Source: Streptomyces sp. NBC_00440 (GTDB taxonomy: Bacteria > Actinomycetota > Actinomycetes > Streptomycetales > Streptomycetaceae). Taken from it: a DNA stretch of 64,000 nucleotides. The stretch is from contig NZ_CP107921.1 in assembly GCF_036014215.1 (NCBI RefSeq), positions 1,428,501-1,492,500 of the forward strand, given 5' to 3'. Below, piece by piece: positions 26,042 through 36,205 of this stretch. Each line of letters starts with the position of its first letter. The stretch's first letter is position 1. The position numbers were made by a program, and so were the translations under genes. Under the pieces are notes generated by a model. The model made no database searches, was not told the DNA's origin, and saw nothing but the letters and a program-made list of their open reading frames with translations.

Positions 26042-27207
26042 TCGGCGTGACACCGGGCGAGCACCTCCCTGGCGAGCTGACGGTAGGCGGCCGCGCCGAC
26101 CGAGTTGGAGGCGTACGTGGTGATGGGCTCACCGGCGACCGTGGTCTCCGGGAAGCGCACGGTCCGGCCGATGACTGTGTGATACACGTGGTTGTCGAAG
26201 GCTTCGACGACACGCGCGAGCACCTCGCGGCTGTGCACCGTACGGGAGTCGTACATCGTGGCCAGGATCCCGTCGAGCTCCAGGTCGGGGTTGAGCCGCT
26301 CCTGGACCTTCTCGATGGTCTCGGTCAGCAGGGCCACCCCGCGCAGCGCGAAGAACTCGCACTCCAGCGGCACGATGACCTTGTGCGCGGCCGTCAGCGC
26401 GTTCACGGTCAGCAGACCGAGCGACGGCTGGCAGTCGATCACGATGTAGTCGTAGTCCTGCATCAGCGGCTTGAGCGCGCGCTGGAGCGTGGACTCCCGG
26501 GCCACCTCGCTGACGAGCTGCACTTCGGCGGCCGACAGGTCGATATTGCTGGGCAGCAGGTCCATGTTGGGCACTGCGGTCTTGAGCAGGACCTCGTCCG
26601 CCGCCATGCCCCGCTCCATGAGCAGGTTGTAGACGGTGAGGTCGAGCTCCATCGGGTTCACACCGAGACCGACGGAGAGCGCGCCCTGCGGGTCGAAGTC
26701 GACCAGCAGCACCCGCCGTCCGTACTCCGCGAGGGCGGCGCCCAGGTTGATGGTCGACGTGGTCTTGCCCACGCCGCCCTTCTGGTTGCACATCGCGATG
26801 ATCTTGGCGGGACCGTGATCGGTCAGCGGTCCTGGAATCGGGAAGTACGGCAGCGGCCGTCCGGTCGGGCCGATCCGCTCGCGGCGCTGGCGGGCAGCGT
26901 CCGGGGCGAGCGTGGCCGCGTACTCCGGGTCGGGCTCGTACTCGGCGTCGGGGTCGTAGAAGTGACCCTCGGGGACCTCGTTGTAGACGGCGAGATGGGT
27001 GGTCGTATCGCCACTCCGGTCGCCGGCCCTGGCGTTCACGTGTAGGCCGTCCATACTCTGGTGGGCTGTCGTCATGTGCGGGTGGGTCTGGTGGCTCGCG
27101 GAGGCGCGGACAGCGACGGAGCCGACAGCCTCGCGCCCCGCAGGGCCGTGGCCCCGAGCAGGCGTTCCTGATCGACCACCCCCGGGAGTAAATGTCGACT
27201 CATTCAC
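26038..27207 (-). CDS. ParA/Soj-family ATPase (orphan, condensin-linked)
   Basis: 389 residues from a GTG preceded by GGAGGT ten bases upstream. The deviant Walker A motif KGGVGKTT is at residues 143-150; LLVDFDPQGALS and YIVIDCQPSLGLLTVNAL follow as Walker A' and B regions. ParA ATPases move DNA or protein cargo on the nucleoid. The 130-residue N-terminal extension is unusual for chromosomal ParA, and the gene is not near oriC-type parB here. Its neighbours scpA/scpB suggest a role in chromosome organisation; the same order exists in mycobacteria. Confidence 0.92.
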   Translation of the reverse strand: MNESTFTPGGGRSGTPARGHGPAGREAVGSVAVRASASHQTHPHMTTAHQSMDGLHVNARAGDRSGDTTTHLAVYNEVPEGHFYDPDAEYEPDPEYAATLAPDAARQRRERIGPTGRPLPYFPIPGPLTDHGPAKIIAMCNQKGGVGKTTSTINLGAALAEYGRRVLLVDFDPQGALSVGLGVNPMELDLTVYNLLMERGMAADEVLLKTAVPNMDLLPSNIDLSAAEVQLVSEVARESTLQRALKPLMQDYDYIVIDCQPSLGLLTVNALTAAHKVIVPLECEFFALRGVALLTETIEKVQERLNPDLELDGILATMYDSRTVHSREVLARVVEAFDNHVYHTVIGRTVRFPETTVAGEPITTYASNSVGAAAYRQLAREVLARCHAE

Positions 27208-27535
27208 AAGTCGTCTTACCTCCTTGGACGTGACCAGGAAACTTTATCGATAGGTCAGCGTGGCACCATGCCGACGATGGGCGACTCTATGGCGTGTCAC
27301 CGGTCCGCAGCAACACAATCCGCCGGACCCGGCCCGATGTGTCGGCAACGGAACACCCCGGTGTCAAGGGCGTACAGGGATCACTCGGCGGGTTTCACGG
27401 GTGTACGAAACGGCTAAAGGGTTACGTTCGCGGCGAGTTGAACGAGGGGCGCAAAGGGGGCAGACGCGCAACCGGCCGGACCTCGGCGTGCAAGGTCCGG
27501 CCGGTTGCGTGAGATTGACGACGCGTGTTGACGGG
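27208..27535. other. region between ald and parA
   Basis: 328 bp containing the parA promoter side and, at 27467-27509, the ald terminator. No gene seen. Confidence 0.6.
27467..27509 (-). terminator. ald terminator, 17-bp perfect stem
   Basis: Perfect 17-bp inverted repeat with a 9-nt loop (27484-27492), starting 27 bp past the ald stop codon on the minus strand. Confidence 0.85.
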
Positions 27536-28660
27536 TCAGCCGAGCAAGGTGCTCAGTTCGACGTGCGGAAGACCGAGGTCCTCGGCGACCGAGCGGTAAA
27601 CGACCTGCCCGTCATGCGTGTTGAGACCCAGCGCGAGCGCGGGGTCGCGGCGCAGCGCGTCCTCCCAGCCCCGGTTCGCGAGCTCCACGATGTACGGGAG
27701 CGTGGCGTTGGTGAGGGCGTAGGTCGACGTACGCGGCACTGCGCCCGGCATATTCGCCACGCAGTAGAACACCGAGTTGTGGACCTGGAAGGTCGGCTCG
27801 GCGTGCGTGGTCGGACGCGAGTCCTCGAAGCAGCCGCCCTGATCAATCGCAATGTCGACAAGTACACTTCCGGGCTTCATCTTGGCGACGAGCGCGTTGG
27901 TGACGAGCTTCGGCGCCTTGGCACCGGGGATGAGCACGGCGCCGATGACGAGGTCCGCGGCGACGACCGCCTTCTCCAGCTCGAACGCGTTCGAGACGAT
28001 CGTCTGCACCTTGGTGCCGAAGATCCGGTCCGCCTCGCGGAGCTTGTTGATGTCCTTGTCCAGCAGCGTGACGTGGAAGCCCATGCCGATGGCGATCTGC
28101 GTGGCGTTCCAGCCGGAGACGCCGCCGCCGATGACGACCGCCTCGCCCGCCGCCGTACCGGGCACACCGCCGGGCAGCACACCGCGGCCGCCCGCCGAGC
28201 GCATCAGGTGGTACGCGCCGACCTGCGGGGCGAGCCGGCCGGCCACCTCCGACATCGGGGCGAGCAGCGGCAGCTGGCGGTTCGCGGTCTCGACCGTCTC
28301 GTACGCGATGGCCGTGGTGCCGGACTCCAGCAGGGCGTCCGTGCACGCGCGGGAAGCGGCGAGGTGCAGGTAGGTGAAGAGCGTCTGGTCCTTGCGGAGG
28401 CGGTGGTACTCCTCGGCGATGGGCTCCTTGACCTTGAGCAGCAGGTCAGCGGCGGCCCACACCTCGTCGGCCGTGGGGAGGATGCGCGCGCCTGCGGCCA
28501 CGTACTCCTCATCGGTGATCGCGGAGCCGACGCCCGCACTCTGCTCGATGACGACCTGGTGTCCATGGCGCACCAGCTCGTGCACGCCTGCCGGGGTGAT
28601 GGCCACCCGGAACTCGTTGTTCTTGACCTCGCGGGGGATGCCGACCAGCACGTCGATCAC
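27536..28660 (-). CDS. ald: alanine dehydrogenase
   Basis: 374 residues, close to the M. tuberculosis enzyme in length and sequence. GIPREVKNNEFRVAITPAGV opens the protein; Lys78 (in LLLKVKEP) and His99 (in FTYLHLAAS) correspond to the catalytic Lys75/His96 of characterised enzymes, and DIAIDQGGCFE is the conserved Asp loop. The NAD site reads VVIGGGVSGWNA. It interconverts L-alanine and pyruvate plus ammonia. The start was placed at the GTG at 28660, which gives the standard N-terminus. Confidence 0.97.
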   Translation of the reverse strand: MIDVLVGIPREVKNNEFRVAITPAGVHELVRHGHQVVIEQSAGVGSAITDEEYVAAGARILPTADEVWAAADLLLKVKEPIAEEYHRLRKDQTLFTYLHLAASRACTDALLESGTTAIAYETVETANRQLPLLAPMSEVAGRLAPQVGAYHLMRSAGGRGVLPGGVPGTAAGEAVVIGGGVSGWNATQIAIGMGFHVTLLDKDINKLREADRIFGTKVQTIVSNAFELEKAVVAADLVIGAVLIPGAKAPKLVTNALVAKMKPGSVLVDIAIDQGGCFEDSRPTTHAEPTFQVHNSVFYCVANMPGAVPRTSTYALTNATLPYIVELANRGWEDALRRDPALALGLNTHDGQVVYRSVAEDLGLPHVELSTLLG

Positions 28661-28840
28661 GGTCCTTGAATCTGGGGGGTGATGTTCTGGAGATGACGCA
28701 TATATCCGGCAATGCACAGCAGAGCTGAGGCATCCCGGATGGACGCGATGAAAACCAGTGTTAATGAAGGACTTCGCGCTGTCTAGCCTTCCAAAGCAAT
28801 AATCTTCAGTCGAGCCACCACGGATTTCGTAGGCAAATCT

Positions 28841-30838
28841 CTAATCGGCCAGCAATCTCTCAGCCGAACCGCGGTGGAGCTGGGCCGCCGCCGAGTCGCC
28901 CAGCCGCTCCAGGGTGTCGGCCAGCCGCAGGTGCAGCGCCGCCTGAAGCCGCACGTCATCGGCGCGCCGGGCCCACTCCACCGCCTCCGTGCAGGTGCGG
29001 AGCGACTCGTCGGGGCGCCCCGCGTACTCCTGCACCCGGGCCACCTCGCTGAGCGCCCGCGCCTGGGCCGGCAGGTCCCCCGCCCTGCGGTACCCGGCCA
29101 CGGCTGCCCGCCAGCTGCGCAGCGCGTCGGTGTAGTGGCCCGCATAGGTGTGCACGGTGCCGAGCCGTCCGTGGAGCCGGGACTCGTCCGCCAGTTCCCC
29201 CCGCGCCTGCCGCTGGGAGAGCGCTCGCCCGTACCAGTCGCAGGCCCGCTGCCAGTCCCCCAGCTCCTGGTAGGCGCCGCCGACGGATTCCGTCGCCCGG
29301 CCGGTCGCGTACGGGTCGTTCGCCGCGCGTCCGGCGTCCAGCGCGGCCCGGTAGCGGTCCAGGGCCTCGCGGGTGCGGCCGGTCCGCGCGTCGAGATCGG
29401 CGAGGTTCAGCAGCGCCGCCGCCTGCTCCCGGTGCAGCCCGCGCCGCTCGGCGACGCCCAGCACCAGCTGGTGGAGGCCGTACAGCTCGGCGGCGGCGGC
29501 CTCGGCACCGCGGTGCGCGGTCAGGGCCCTTACGAACGCGGCGACCAGCCGTCTGGCCAGCGTGTCCAGCTCGCCGTCCGCGACCGCCAGCCGTGCGCTC
29601 GCGAGCAGCGCGGGCTCCCGCAGCCGGAGCCACTCGGCGGCGGCCGGGGCGTTCGCGAAGCGCAGCGTGCGGGGCAGCCCGGCCAGTTTCCTGCGGGACG
29701 GCGAGCCGTCCGGGTCGGTGACCGCCCGGCAGGACTGGAGCAGCCGCACGGTCCGCTCCAGCAGCCGCGCCCTGGCCAGCTGCACCTCGGCGGGCCGGTC
29801 CTGGGCCTCCATCAGTGCGCGGAGCAGCGGGGCGAGGCAGCCCGGCACCTCGAACTGCCCCTCCGAACAGGCGCGCAGCAGGCCCAGCCCGGCGAAGTCC
29901 TCCAGGGTGGACCGGGCGGCGGACACCGAGCAGCCGGCCAGCGCTGACGCCGTGTGCGCGTCGGCCAGTCCGGCGGGGGCGAGGGCCAGCAGCCGCAGTA
30001 TCCGGGCGGCCGGCTGCGGGAGGGAGCCGTACACGAACCGGAAGGCGCGGGCCAGCGGGCGGGCGGCCGCGGGCCCGTCATCCGCGTCGGGCAGGTTCCG
30101 GAACTGCTGGGCGACGTCCGCGACCGACAGCTTGGGCCTGGCGGCGAGCCAGCCGCCGAGCAGCACCAGTGCCGCGGGCTGCCCGCCGCACTCCTCGGAC
30201 AGCGCCTCGGCGGTCCGCGGGTCCACGGTGACGCGGACCGCGCCGGTGAAATCTCCCAGCAGTCCGACGGCGGACCCGGTGTCCAGACCGCCGAGCGTGC
30301 AGGGCCTGACATCGGGGATACCGGTCAGCGGGCCGGTGGAGACGGCCACGACCAGGGAGTCCGAGATGTCGGGAAGGAAAGGATCGACCTGTCCGGCGTC
30401 GGCCGCGTCGTCCAGGACGAGCAGGACCCGGCGCCCGGCCAGTGCCTCGCGGACCAGTCCGGTGAGGTCGTCGTCGGCGGCGCCCGCGGGAGCGGGGACG
30501 CCGAGCGCGCCGAGCAGCCGGCGTGCGGTGTCCCCGTCGGGCACCCGGTCGCCGCCGGGTGTGGTGAGCCGGGCGCTCAGCACCCCGTCCGGGTAGTCGG
30601 CGGTGAGCTGTCCGGCCAGTTCGGCGGCGAGTGCGCTCCGCCCCGACCCCGGCTTTCCCGCGATGAGCAGCACCCGGGGGCGGGCGCCCTTGCGGCCGGC
30701 CATGGTGTCCAGACCTGCCCGCTCGATGTCGGCGCGCAGCGCCTTCAACTCCCGCTGCCTGCCGAAGAAGTGACCGGTCGTCCGGTCGGCGTCCGATGTC
30801 GTGACCCGGTCGACCGCGTCCACCGCCTGATCCGTCAC
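28841..30838 (-). CDS. NB-ARC/AAA-type ATPase with TPR repeats
   Basis: 665 residues. An NTPase P-loop sits near residue 61 (LLIAGKPGSGRSAL), with the Walker B-like VLLVLDDAADAGQV and a GGQPAALVLLGGWLA segment like the GLPL motif of NB-ARC/STAND proteins. The C-terminal half contains TPR-like helices (ALDRYRAALDAGRA, ACDWYGRALSQRQARG, ALRSWRAAVAGYRRAGD). It has no DNA-binding domain, unlike SARP/AfsR proteins. STAND ATPases act as ligand-triggered switches. It lies between ald and a Nudix gene; its partner is unknown. Confidence 0.85.
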   Translation of the reverse strand: MTDQAVDAVDRVTTSDADRTTGHFFGRQRELKALRADIERAGLDTMAGRKGARPRVLLIAGKPGSGRSALAAELAGQLTADYPDGVLSARLTTPGGDRVPDGDTARRLLGALGVPAPAGAADDDLTGLVREALAGRRVLLVLDDAADAGQVDPFLPDISDSLVVAVSTGPLTGIPDVRPCTLGGLDTGSAVGLLGDFTGAVRVTVDPRTAEALSEECGGQPAALVLLGGWLAARPKLSVADVAQQFRNLPDADDGPAAARPLARAFRFVYGSLPQPAARILRLLALAPAGLADAHTASALAGCSVSAARSTLEDFAGLGLLRACSEGQFEVPGCLAPLLRALMEAQDRPAEVQLARARLLERTVRLLQSCRAVTDPDGSPSRRKLAGLPRTLRFANAPAAAEWLRLREPALLASARLAVADGELDTLARRLVAAFVRALTAHRGAEAAAAELYGLHQLVLGVAERRGLHREQAAALLNLADLDARTGRTREALDRYRAALDAGRAANDPYATGRATESVGGAYQELGDWQRACDWYGRALSQRQARGELADESRLHGRLGTVHTYAGHYTDALRSWRAAVAGYRRAGDLPAQARALSEVARVQEYAGRPDESLRTCTEAVEWARRADDVRLQAALHLRLADTLERLGDSAAAQLHRGSAERLLAD

Positions 30839-31048
30839 GGGCTCGCTCCGTCCGCCTGCGCACCGGCCCGCCGGGGGCCCGGACGGGACGGTGCCGAGCG
30901 TAGTTCACGTATTCAGACGAACCAGGTGGGGCGGGGCGGGCACAGTAGGCATGTCCCTCAATCGGATCAGCAGATCATCAGATCGAAAGCCGAAAAGAGG
31001 GGCCGAAAAGAGGGGGCCGGAAAGTGCCGGTGGCCGGGCGGTGCCGTT

Positions 31049-31675
31049 CTACGCCTCGAAGGGCCGGGCGGGCCAGGGGGCGTCGGCCGGGCGCAGTGCG
31101 TCCAGGCCGTCGCCGTTGAGGGCGGCGGTGAGCGCCAGGGCCCCCACGACCAGGCAGGTGTTGTGCAGCTCTCCGGCGAGCGCGCCCCGGACGAGCTCCG
31201 CGGGGTCGACCCGGGCGTGCTCCATGTCCGCCTCCTCCTCGGAGACCTCGAAGCGCGCGCCCTCGGCCTCGGAGACCTCACGGGCGAGGAAGATCCGTAC
31301 GGCTTCGTCGCAGCCGCCCGGCGTCGGGTACACATCGGCGAGCACCCGCCAGTTCTCGGCCTTGACGTGCGCCTCTTCGTACAGCTCGCGCTGCGCGGCG
31401 TGCAGCGGGTTCTCGCCGGGGATGTCGAGCAGTCCCGCCGGGATCTCCCAGAGCTTCTGCCGTACGGGGTGGCGGTACTGGCGCAGGACGATGACCTTGT
31501 CCTCGTCATCGAGTGCGAGGACGGCCACCGAGCCGGGGTGGACCTGGTAGTCGCGGTGCACGACGGTCCCGTCGGGCATCACGACGTCGTCGGTGCGGAC
31601 GCTGGTCTTGTTCCCGGTGAAGGGGGTGGTGGTCGCGGTGACCTGCCACTCCTCTGCGGTGTCCCTGATGGCCAT
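31049..31675 (-). CDS. Nudix hydrolase, ADP-ribose pyrophosphatase-like
   Basis: 208 residues. The Nudix box region reads AGLLDIPGENP then AAQRELYEEAHV: it has the REx2EE core, but Ala-His replaces the usual x-Gly at the end of the helix. Upstream, VIVLRQYRHPVRQKLWEIP is typical of ADP-ribose pyrophosphatases (NudF type). It would split ADP-ribose to AMP and ribose phosphate. A Nudix gene next to pyrG is conserved in actinobacteria (from memory, also in mycobacteria). It is 84 bp downstream of pyrG. Confidence 0.9.
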   Translation of the reverse strand: MAIRDTAEEWQVTATTTPFTGNKTSVRTDDVVMPDGTVVHRDYQVHPGSVAVLALDDEDKVIVLRQYRHPVRQKLWEIPAGLLDIPGENPLHAAQRELYEEAHVKAENWRVLADVYPTPGGCDEAVRIFLAREVSEAEGARFEVSEEEADMEHARVDPAELVRGALAGELHNTCLVVGALALTAALNGDGLDALRPADAPWPARPFEA

Positions 31676-31699
31676 GGAAGCGTCCTCTCAAATGCGGAA

Positions 31700-31734
31700 A
31701 CCGGGGCGGGGGCTCATGAGAACCCCGCCCCGGT
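31700..31734 (-). terminator. hairpin between pyrG and the Nudix gene
   Basis: Perfect 12-bp stem (ACCGGGGCGGGG) with an 11-nt loop, lying 26 bp past the pyrG stop codon. It probably ends or attenuates pyrG transcription ahead of the Nudix gene. Confidence 0.75.
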
Positions 31735-31759
31735 CAACCGTAACGCCCGTGTCCGCGTG

Positions 31760-33418
<1,659 letters not shown>

Positions 33419-33868
33419 GGCCAAGAGGGGGCTCCCGTGGTCGCGATCTGGAGTGCGTGCCGACACGGGGCCCGGAGAATTCCGGGGGTGCCGTCGCTGC
33501 GGTTCGGGGCGTAATGACCACCGGTCCACGGGCCACCAGGGTATCAGCGACGGCGGGAGACCGCTCCCGGCCACGCACAGCACCCCCTCCGCCACACACA
33601 GCTCAACCTTCACCGGACGGCCGCAATCCGGTCACTCAACACTCACCCGTTCGGACCAGTCAGGGTGCCTGGCAGGTCATGCGGATCACCTGGGTGCGTC
33701 GTATCCTGCTCGGACACTCGCTGCCGAGACGGCCGGAAGCCGGCACCACCCCCGCCCGTTCTCCGGAACTTGCGCCCGCCGGCGCTCGTCAGCGCTTATT
33801 CCAAACAGCCCTTGACTGCAACACAAGCGCCCCGAGGGGCGACGTGGCCGTTCGACTGGAGATTGCAC
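33419..33868. other. divergent promoter region pyrG / GH15
   Basis: 450 bp between divergent genes. I see a small GC dyad (GCCCCGAGGGGC) at about 33829-33840, close to the GH15 gene, and no coding sequence or riboswitch I recognise. Confidence 0.55.
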
Positions 33869-35671
33869 GTGGCCGGGCGCATCGAGGATTACGCACTCAT
33901 CGGAGACATGCAGACCGCCGCCCTGGTCTGCCGGGACGGGACGGCCGACTGGCTGTGCCTGCCCCGCTTCGACTCGCACGCCGTCTTTGCCGGACTGCTG
34001 GGGACCGAGGAAAACGGTTTCTGGCGGCTGGGACCCGCGCATGCCCCTTCGGCATGTCCGCCGGTCGCTGACCGGCGCCGCTACCGCGGGGATTCACTGA
34101 TCCTCGAATCGGAGTGGGACACGCCGCGCGGCACCGTCCGTGTGACGGATTTCATGCCGCCGCGTGACGGCGCCCCCCAGCTGATCCGGATCGTGGAAGG
34201 GGTGAGCGGGCGCGTCCCGATGCGCTCCGCACTCCGGATGCGGTTCAGCTACGGGCGGGTGACGCCCTGGGTCCACAAGGTGGACGGGCGCACGGTCGCG
34301 GTCGCTGGGCCCGACTCCGTCTGGCTGGACACCTCGGCCGACACCTACGGCGAGGACCTCACGACGTACTCCGACTTCACCGTCGGACCGGGCGACAGGA
34401 TCGCCTTCACCATCAGCTGGGAGCCCTCGCACAAGGCCCCGCCCGCGCTGCCCGAGCCGGAGAACTCGCTGGTGGCCACCGAGGACTTCTGGCGCGACTG
34501 GGTCGAGCAGTGCACGTACCACGGCCCCTACCGCGAGGCCGTGGTCCGCTCGCTGATCACCCTCAAGGCGCTCACCTACGCGCCGACCGGCGGCATCGTC
34601 GCCGCGCCGACGACCTCACTGCCCGAGGACATCGGCGGCTCCCGCAACTGGGACTACCGCTACACCTGGCTCCGCGACGCGGCGATCACGCTCTCGTCAC
34701 TGCTGCGCACCGGCTACCGCGAGGAGGCCCGCGCCTGGCGCGAGTGGCTGCTGCGGGCCGTCGCGGGCGACCCGGAGAACCTGCAGATCATGTACGGGAT
34801 CGCCGGGGAGCGCGAGCTCGGCGAGGCGGAGCTGGATTGGCTGCCGGGCTACGAGAACTCGGGCCCCGTCCGGGTGGGCAACGGCGCGGCCGGACAGCTC
34901 CAGCTCGATGTGTACGGCGAAGTCACCGAGGCCCTGCACCTCGCCCATATGACGGGCCTTGCCCGCAGCGACTACGCGTCCCTGCTCCAGCTCAAGCTGA
35001 TCCGGTATCTGGAGGACCACTGGGACCAGCCCGACGAGGGCATCTGGGAGGTGCGCGGGCCGCGCCGCCACTTCGTGCACTCCAAGGTGATGGCCTGGGT
35101 CGCCGTCGACCGGACCATCAAGCTGATCGAGTCCGGGGACGCCGACGGGCCCATCGAGCGCTGGCGCGAGCTGCGCGACGACATCCACCGCGATGTCTGC
35201 GAGCGGGGCTACGACAAGGAACGCAACACCTTCACGCAGTCCTACGGCTCGAAGGAGCTGGACGCGTCCCTGCTGCTCATCCCGCAGATGGGGTTCCTGC
35301 CGCCGGACGACAAGCGCGTCATCGGCACCGTCGAGGCCATCCAGCGCGAACTGTCCACACCGGACGGCTTCGTCCTGCGCTACCCGACCACGGGCGGCGC
35401 CGCGGGCGTCGACGGACTGGAGGGCGACGAGGGCGCCTTCCTCGCCTGCTCGTTCTGGCTCGCCGACGACCTGGCGATGATCGGGCGGGTGGACGAGGCG
35501 CGCAAGCTCTTCGAGAAGCTGCTCGGGCTCCGCAACGACCTCGGGCTGCTCGCCGAGGAGTGGGATCCCAGGCTCCAGCGCCAGGTGGGCAACTTCCCGC
35601 AGGCCTTCAGCCATGTGCCGCTGATCGACACCGCGCTGCGGCTCACGGCCTCGGGGGCCTACGGAGGGTGA
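33869..35671 (+). CDS. glycoside hydrolase family 15 protein (trehalase/glucoamylase-like)
   Basis: 600 residues from the GTG at 33869, with GGAG seven bases upstream. An N-terminal beta domain (IEDYALIGDMQTAALVCRDG, DWLCLPRFDS) is followed by the catalytic (alpha/alpha)6 barrel: GSRNWDYRYTWLRDAAITLSSLLRTGY, then EEWDPRLQRQVGNFPQAFSHV near the end, the two regions that carry the catalytic glutamates in GH15. No signal peptide, so cytoplasmic. Actinobacterial members include trehalases, so intracellular trehalose or glucan breakdown is likely. Confidence 0.93.
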   Translation: MAGRIEDYALIGDMQTAALVCRDGTADWLCLPRFDSHAVFAGLLGTEENGFWRLGPAHAPSACPPVADRRRYRGDSLILESEWDTPRGTVRVTDFMPPRDGAPQLIRIVEGVSGRVPMRSALRMRFSYGRVTPWVHKVDGRTVAVAGPDSVWLDTSADTYGEDLTTYSDFTVGPGDRIAFTISWEPSHKAPPALPEPENSLVATEDFWRDWVEQCTYHGPYREAVVRSLITLKALTYAPTGGIVAAPTTSLPEDIGGSRNWDYRYTWLRDAAITLSSLLRTGYREEARAWREWLLRAVAGDPENLQIMYGIAGERELGEAELDWLPGYENSGPVRVGNGAAGQLQLDVYGEVTEALHLAHMTGLARSDYASLLQLKLIRYLEDHWDQPDEGIWEVRGPRRHFVHSKVMAWVAVDRTIKLIESGDADGPIERWRELRDDIHRDVCERGYDKERNTFTQSYGSKELDASLLLIPQMGFLPPDDKRVIGTVEAIQRELSTPDGFVLRYPTTGGAAGVDGLEGDEGAFLACSFWLADDLAMIGRVDEARKLFEKLLGLRNDLGLLAEEWDPRLQRQVGNFPQAFSHVPLIDTALRLTASGAYGG

Positions 35672-36205
35672 CCTGCTGTGGGATCCCGGATCCCGGGTCC
35701 TTTTCCCACCGGCGATGTCCACCGCGTGGCCAATAGGACAGGGGGATGGGATTCCTGCCCCCCGTGAGCAAGTAGTTCCCCTCTTTGTGTACGGGACCGC
35801 CCCGGTCAGCGTCTGCGTGCGCGGCCGGGGCAGGACTCCGGCGTTTGGCGGCCAGTGGGGCCGCCTGGGAAATCGCGGGGTCGGTGATCCGACGGGTACG
35901 GCGGTGGCCGCGCCTTGTGAGCGGCTGCGTGATCCCCCCACGGACTACATGATCTGCGCGGCGTAATTCCCCACCTGGGCCGGGACCGTGACGGGCCGCC
36001 CGACTGCTGAGTGTGGGGCTGGTCCGGTCAGTCAAGGGCGCCTTCGGCGGCGCTCCGCGCACTGGTGGGGTGCCGGTATTCGAGAGTTGCAGTATTCGCC
36101 CGCAGGACGAGCGGCCCCGCACCCGGCCCGGTCACGTCAGCGGTGACAAGGCGTACGGCTCTCGCCGCAACGGGTGTCCCGTCTCGCTGCCGATGAGGGA
36201 GGCGA
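35672..36205. other. left edge of the accessory patch; no intact gene
   Basis: 534 bp without an intact gene. Just after the GH15 stop there is a GGGATCC/GGATCCC-type repeat that may be its terminator. At 36106-36171 there is a transposase remnant. I searched for a tRNA or att site on both strands and saw none. Confidence 0.6.
36106..36171 (+). pseudogene. IS5-family transposase remnant
   Basis: 22 codons reading DERPRTRPGHVSGDKAYGSR then RN, closely matching the second-Asp region of IS5-family DDE transposases common in Streptomyces (typically RPRTRPxxVxADKAYSSR). Homology ends abruptly on both sides. A relic of an old insertion. Confidence 0.6.

Noticed and set aside
35672..36205. tRNA gene or integration site at the border of the accessory patch
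   Set aside because: No T-loop (GGTTCGAATCC-like) or cloverleaf pairing found on either strand, and no integrase gene in the window.
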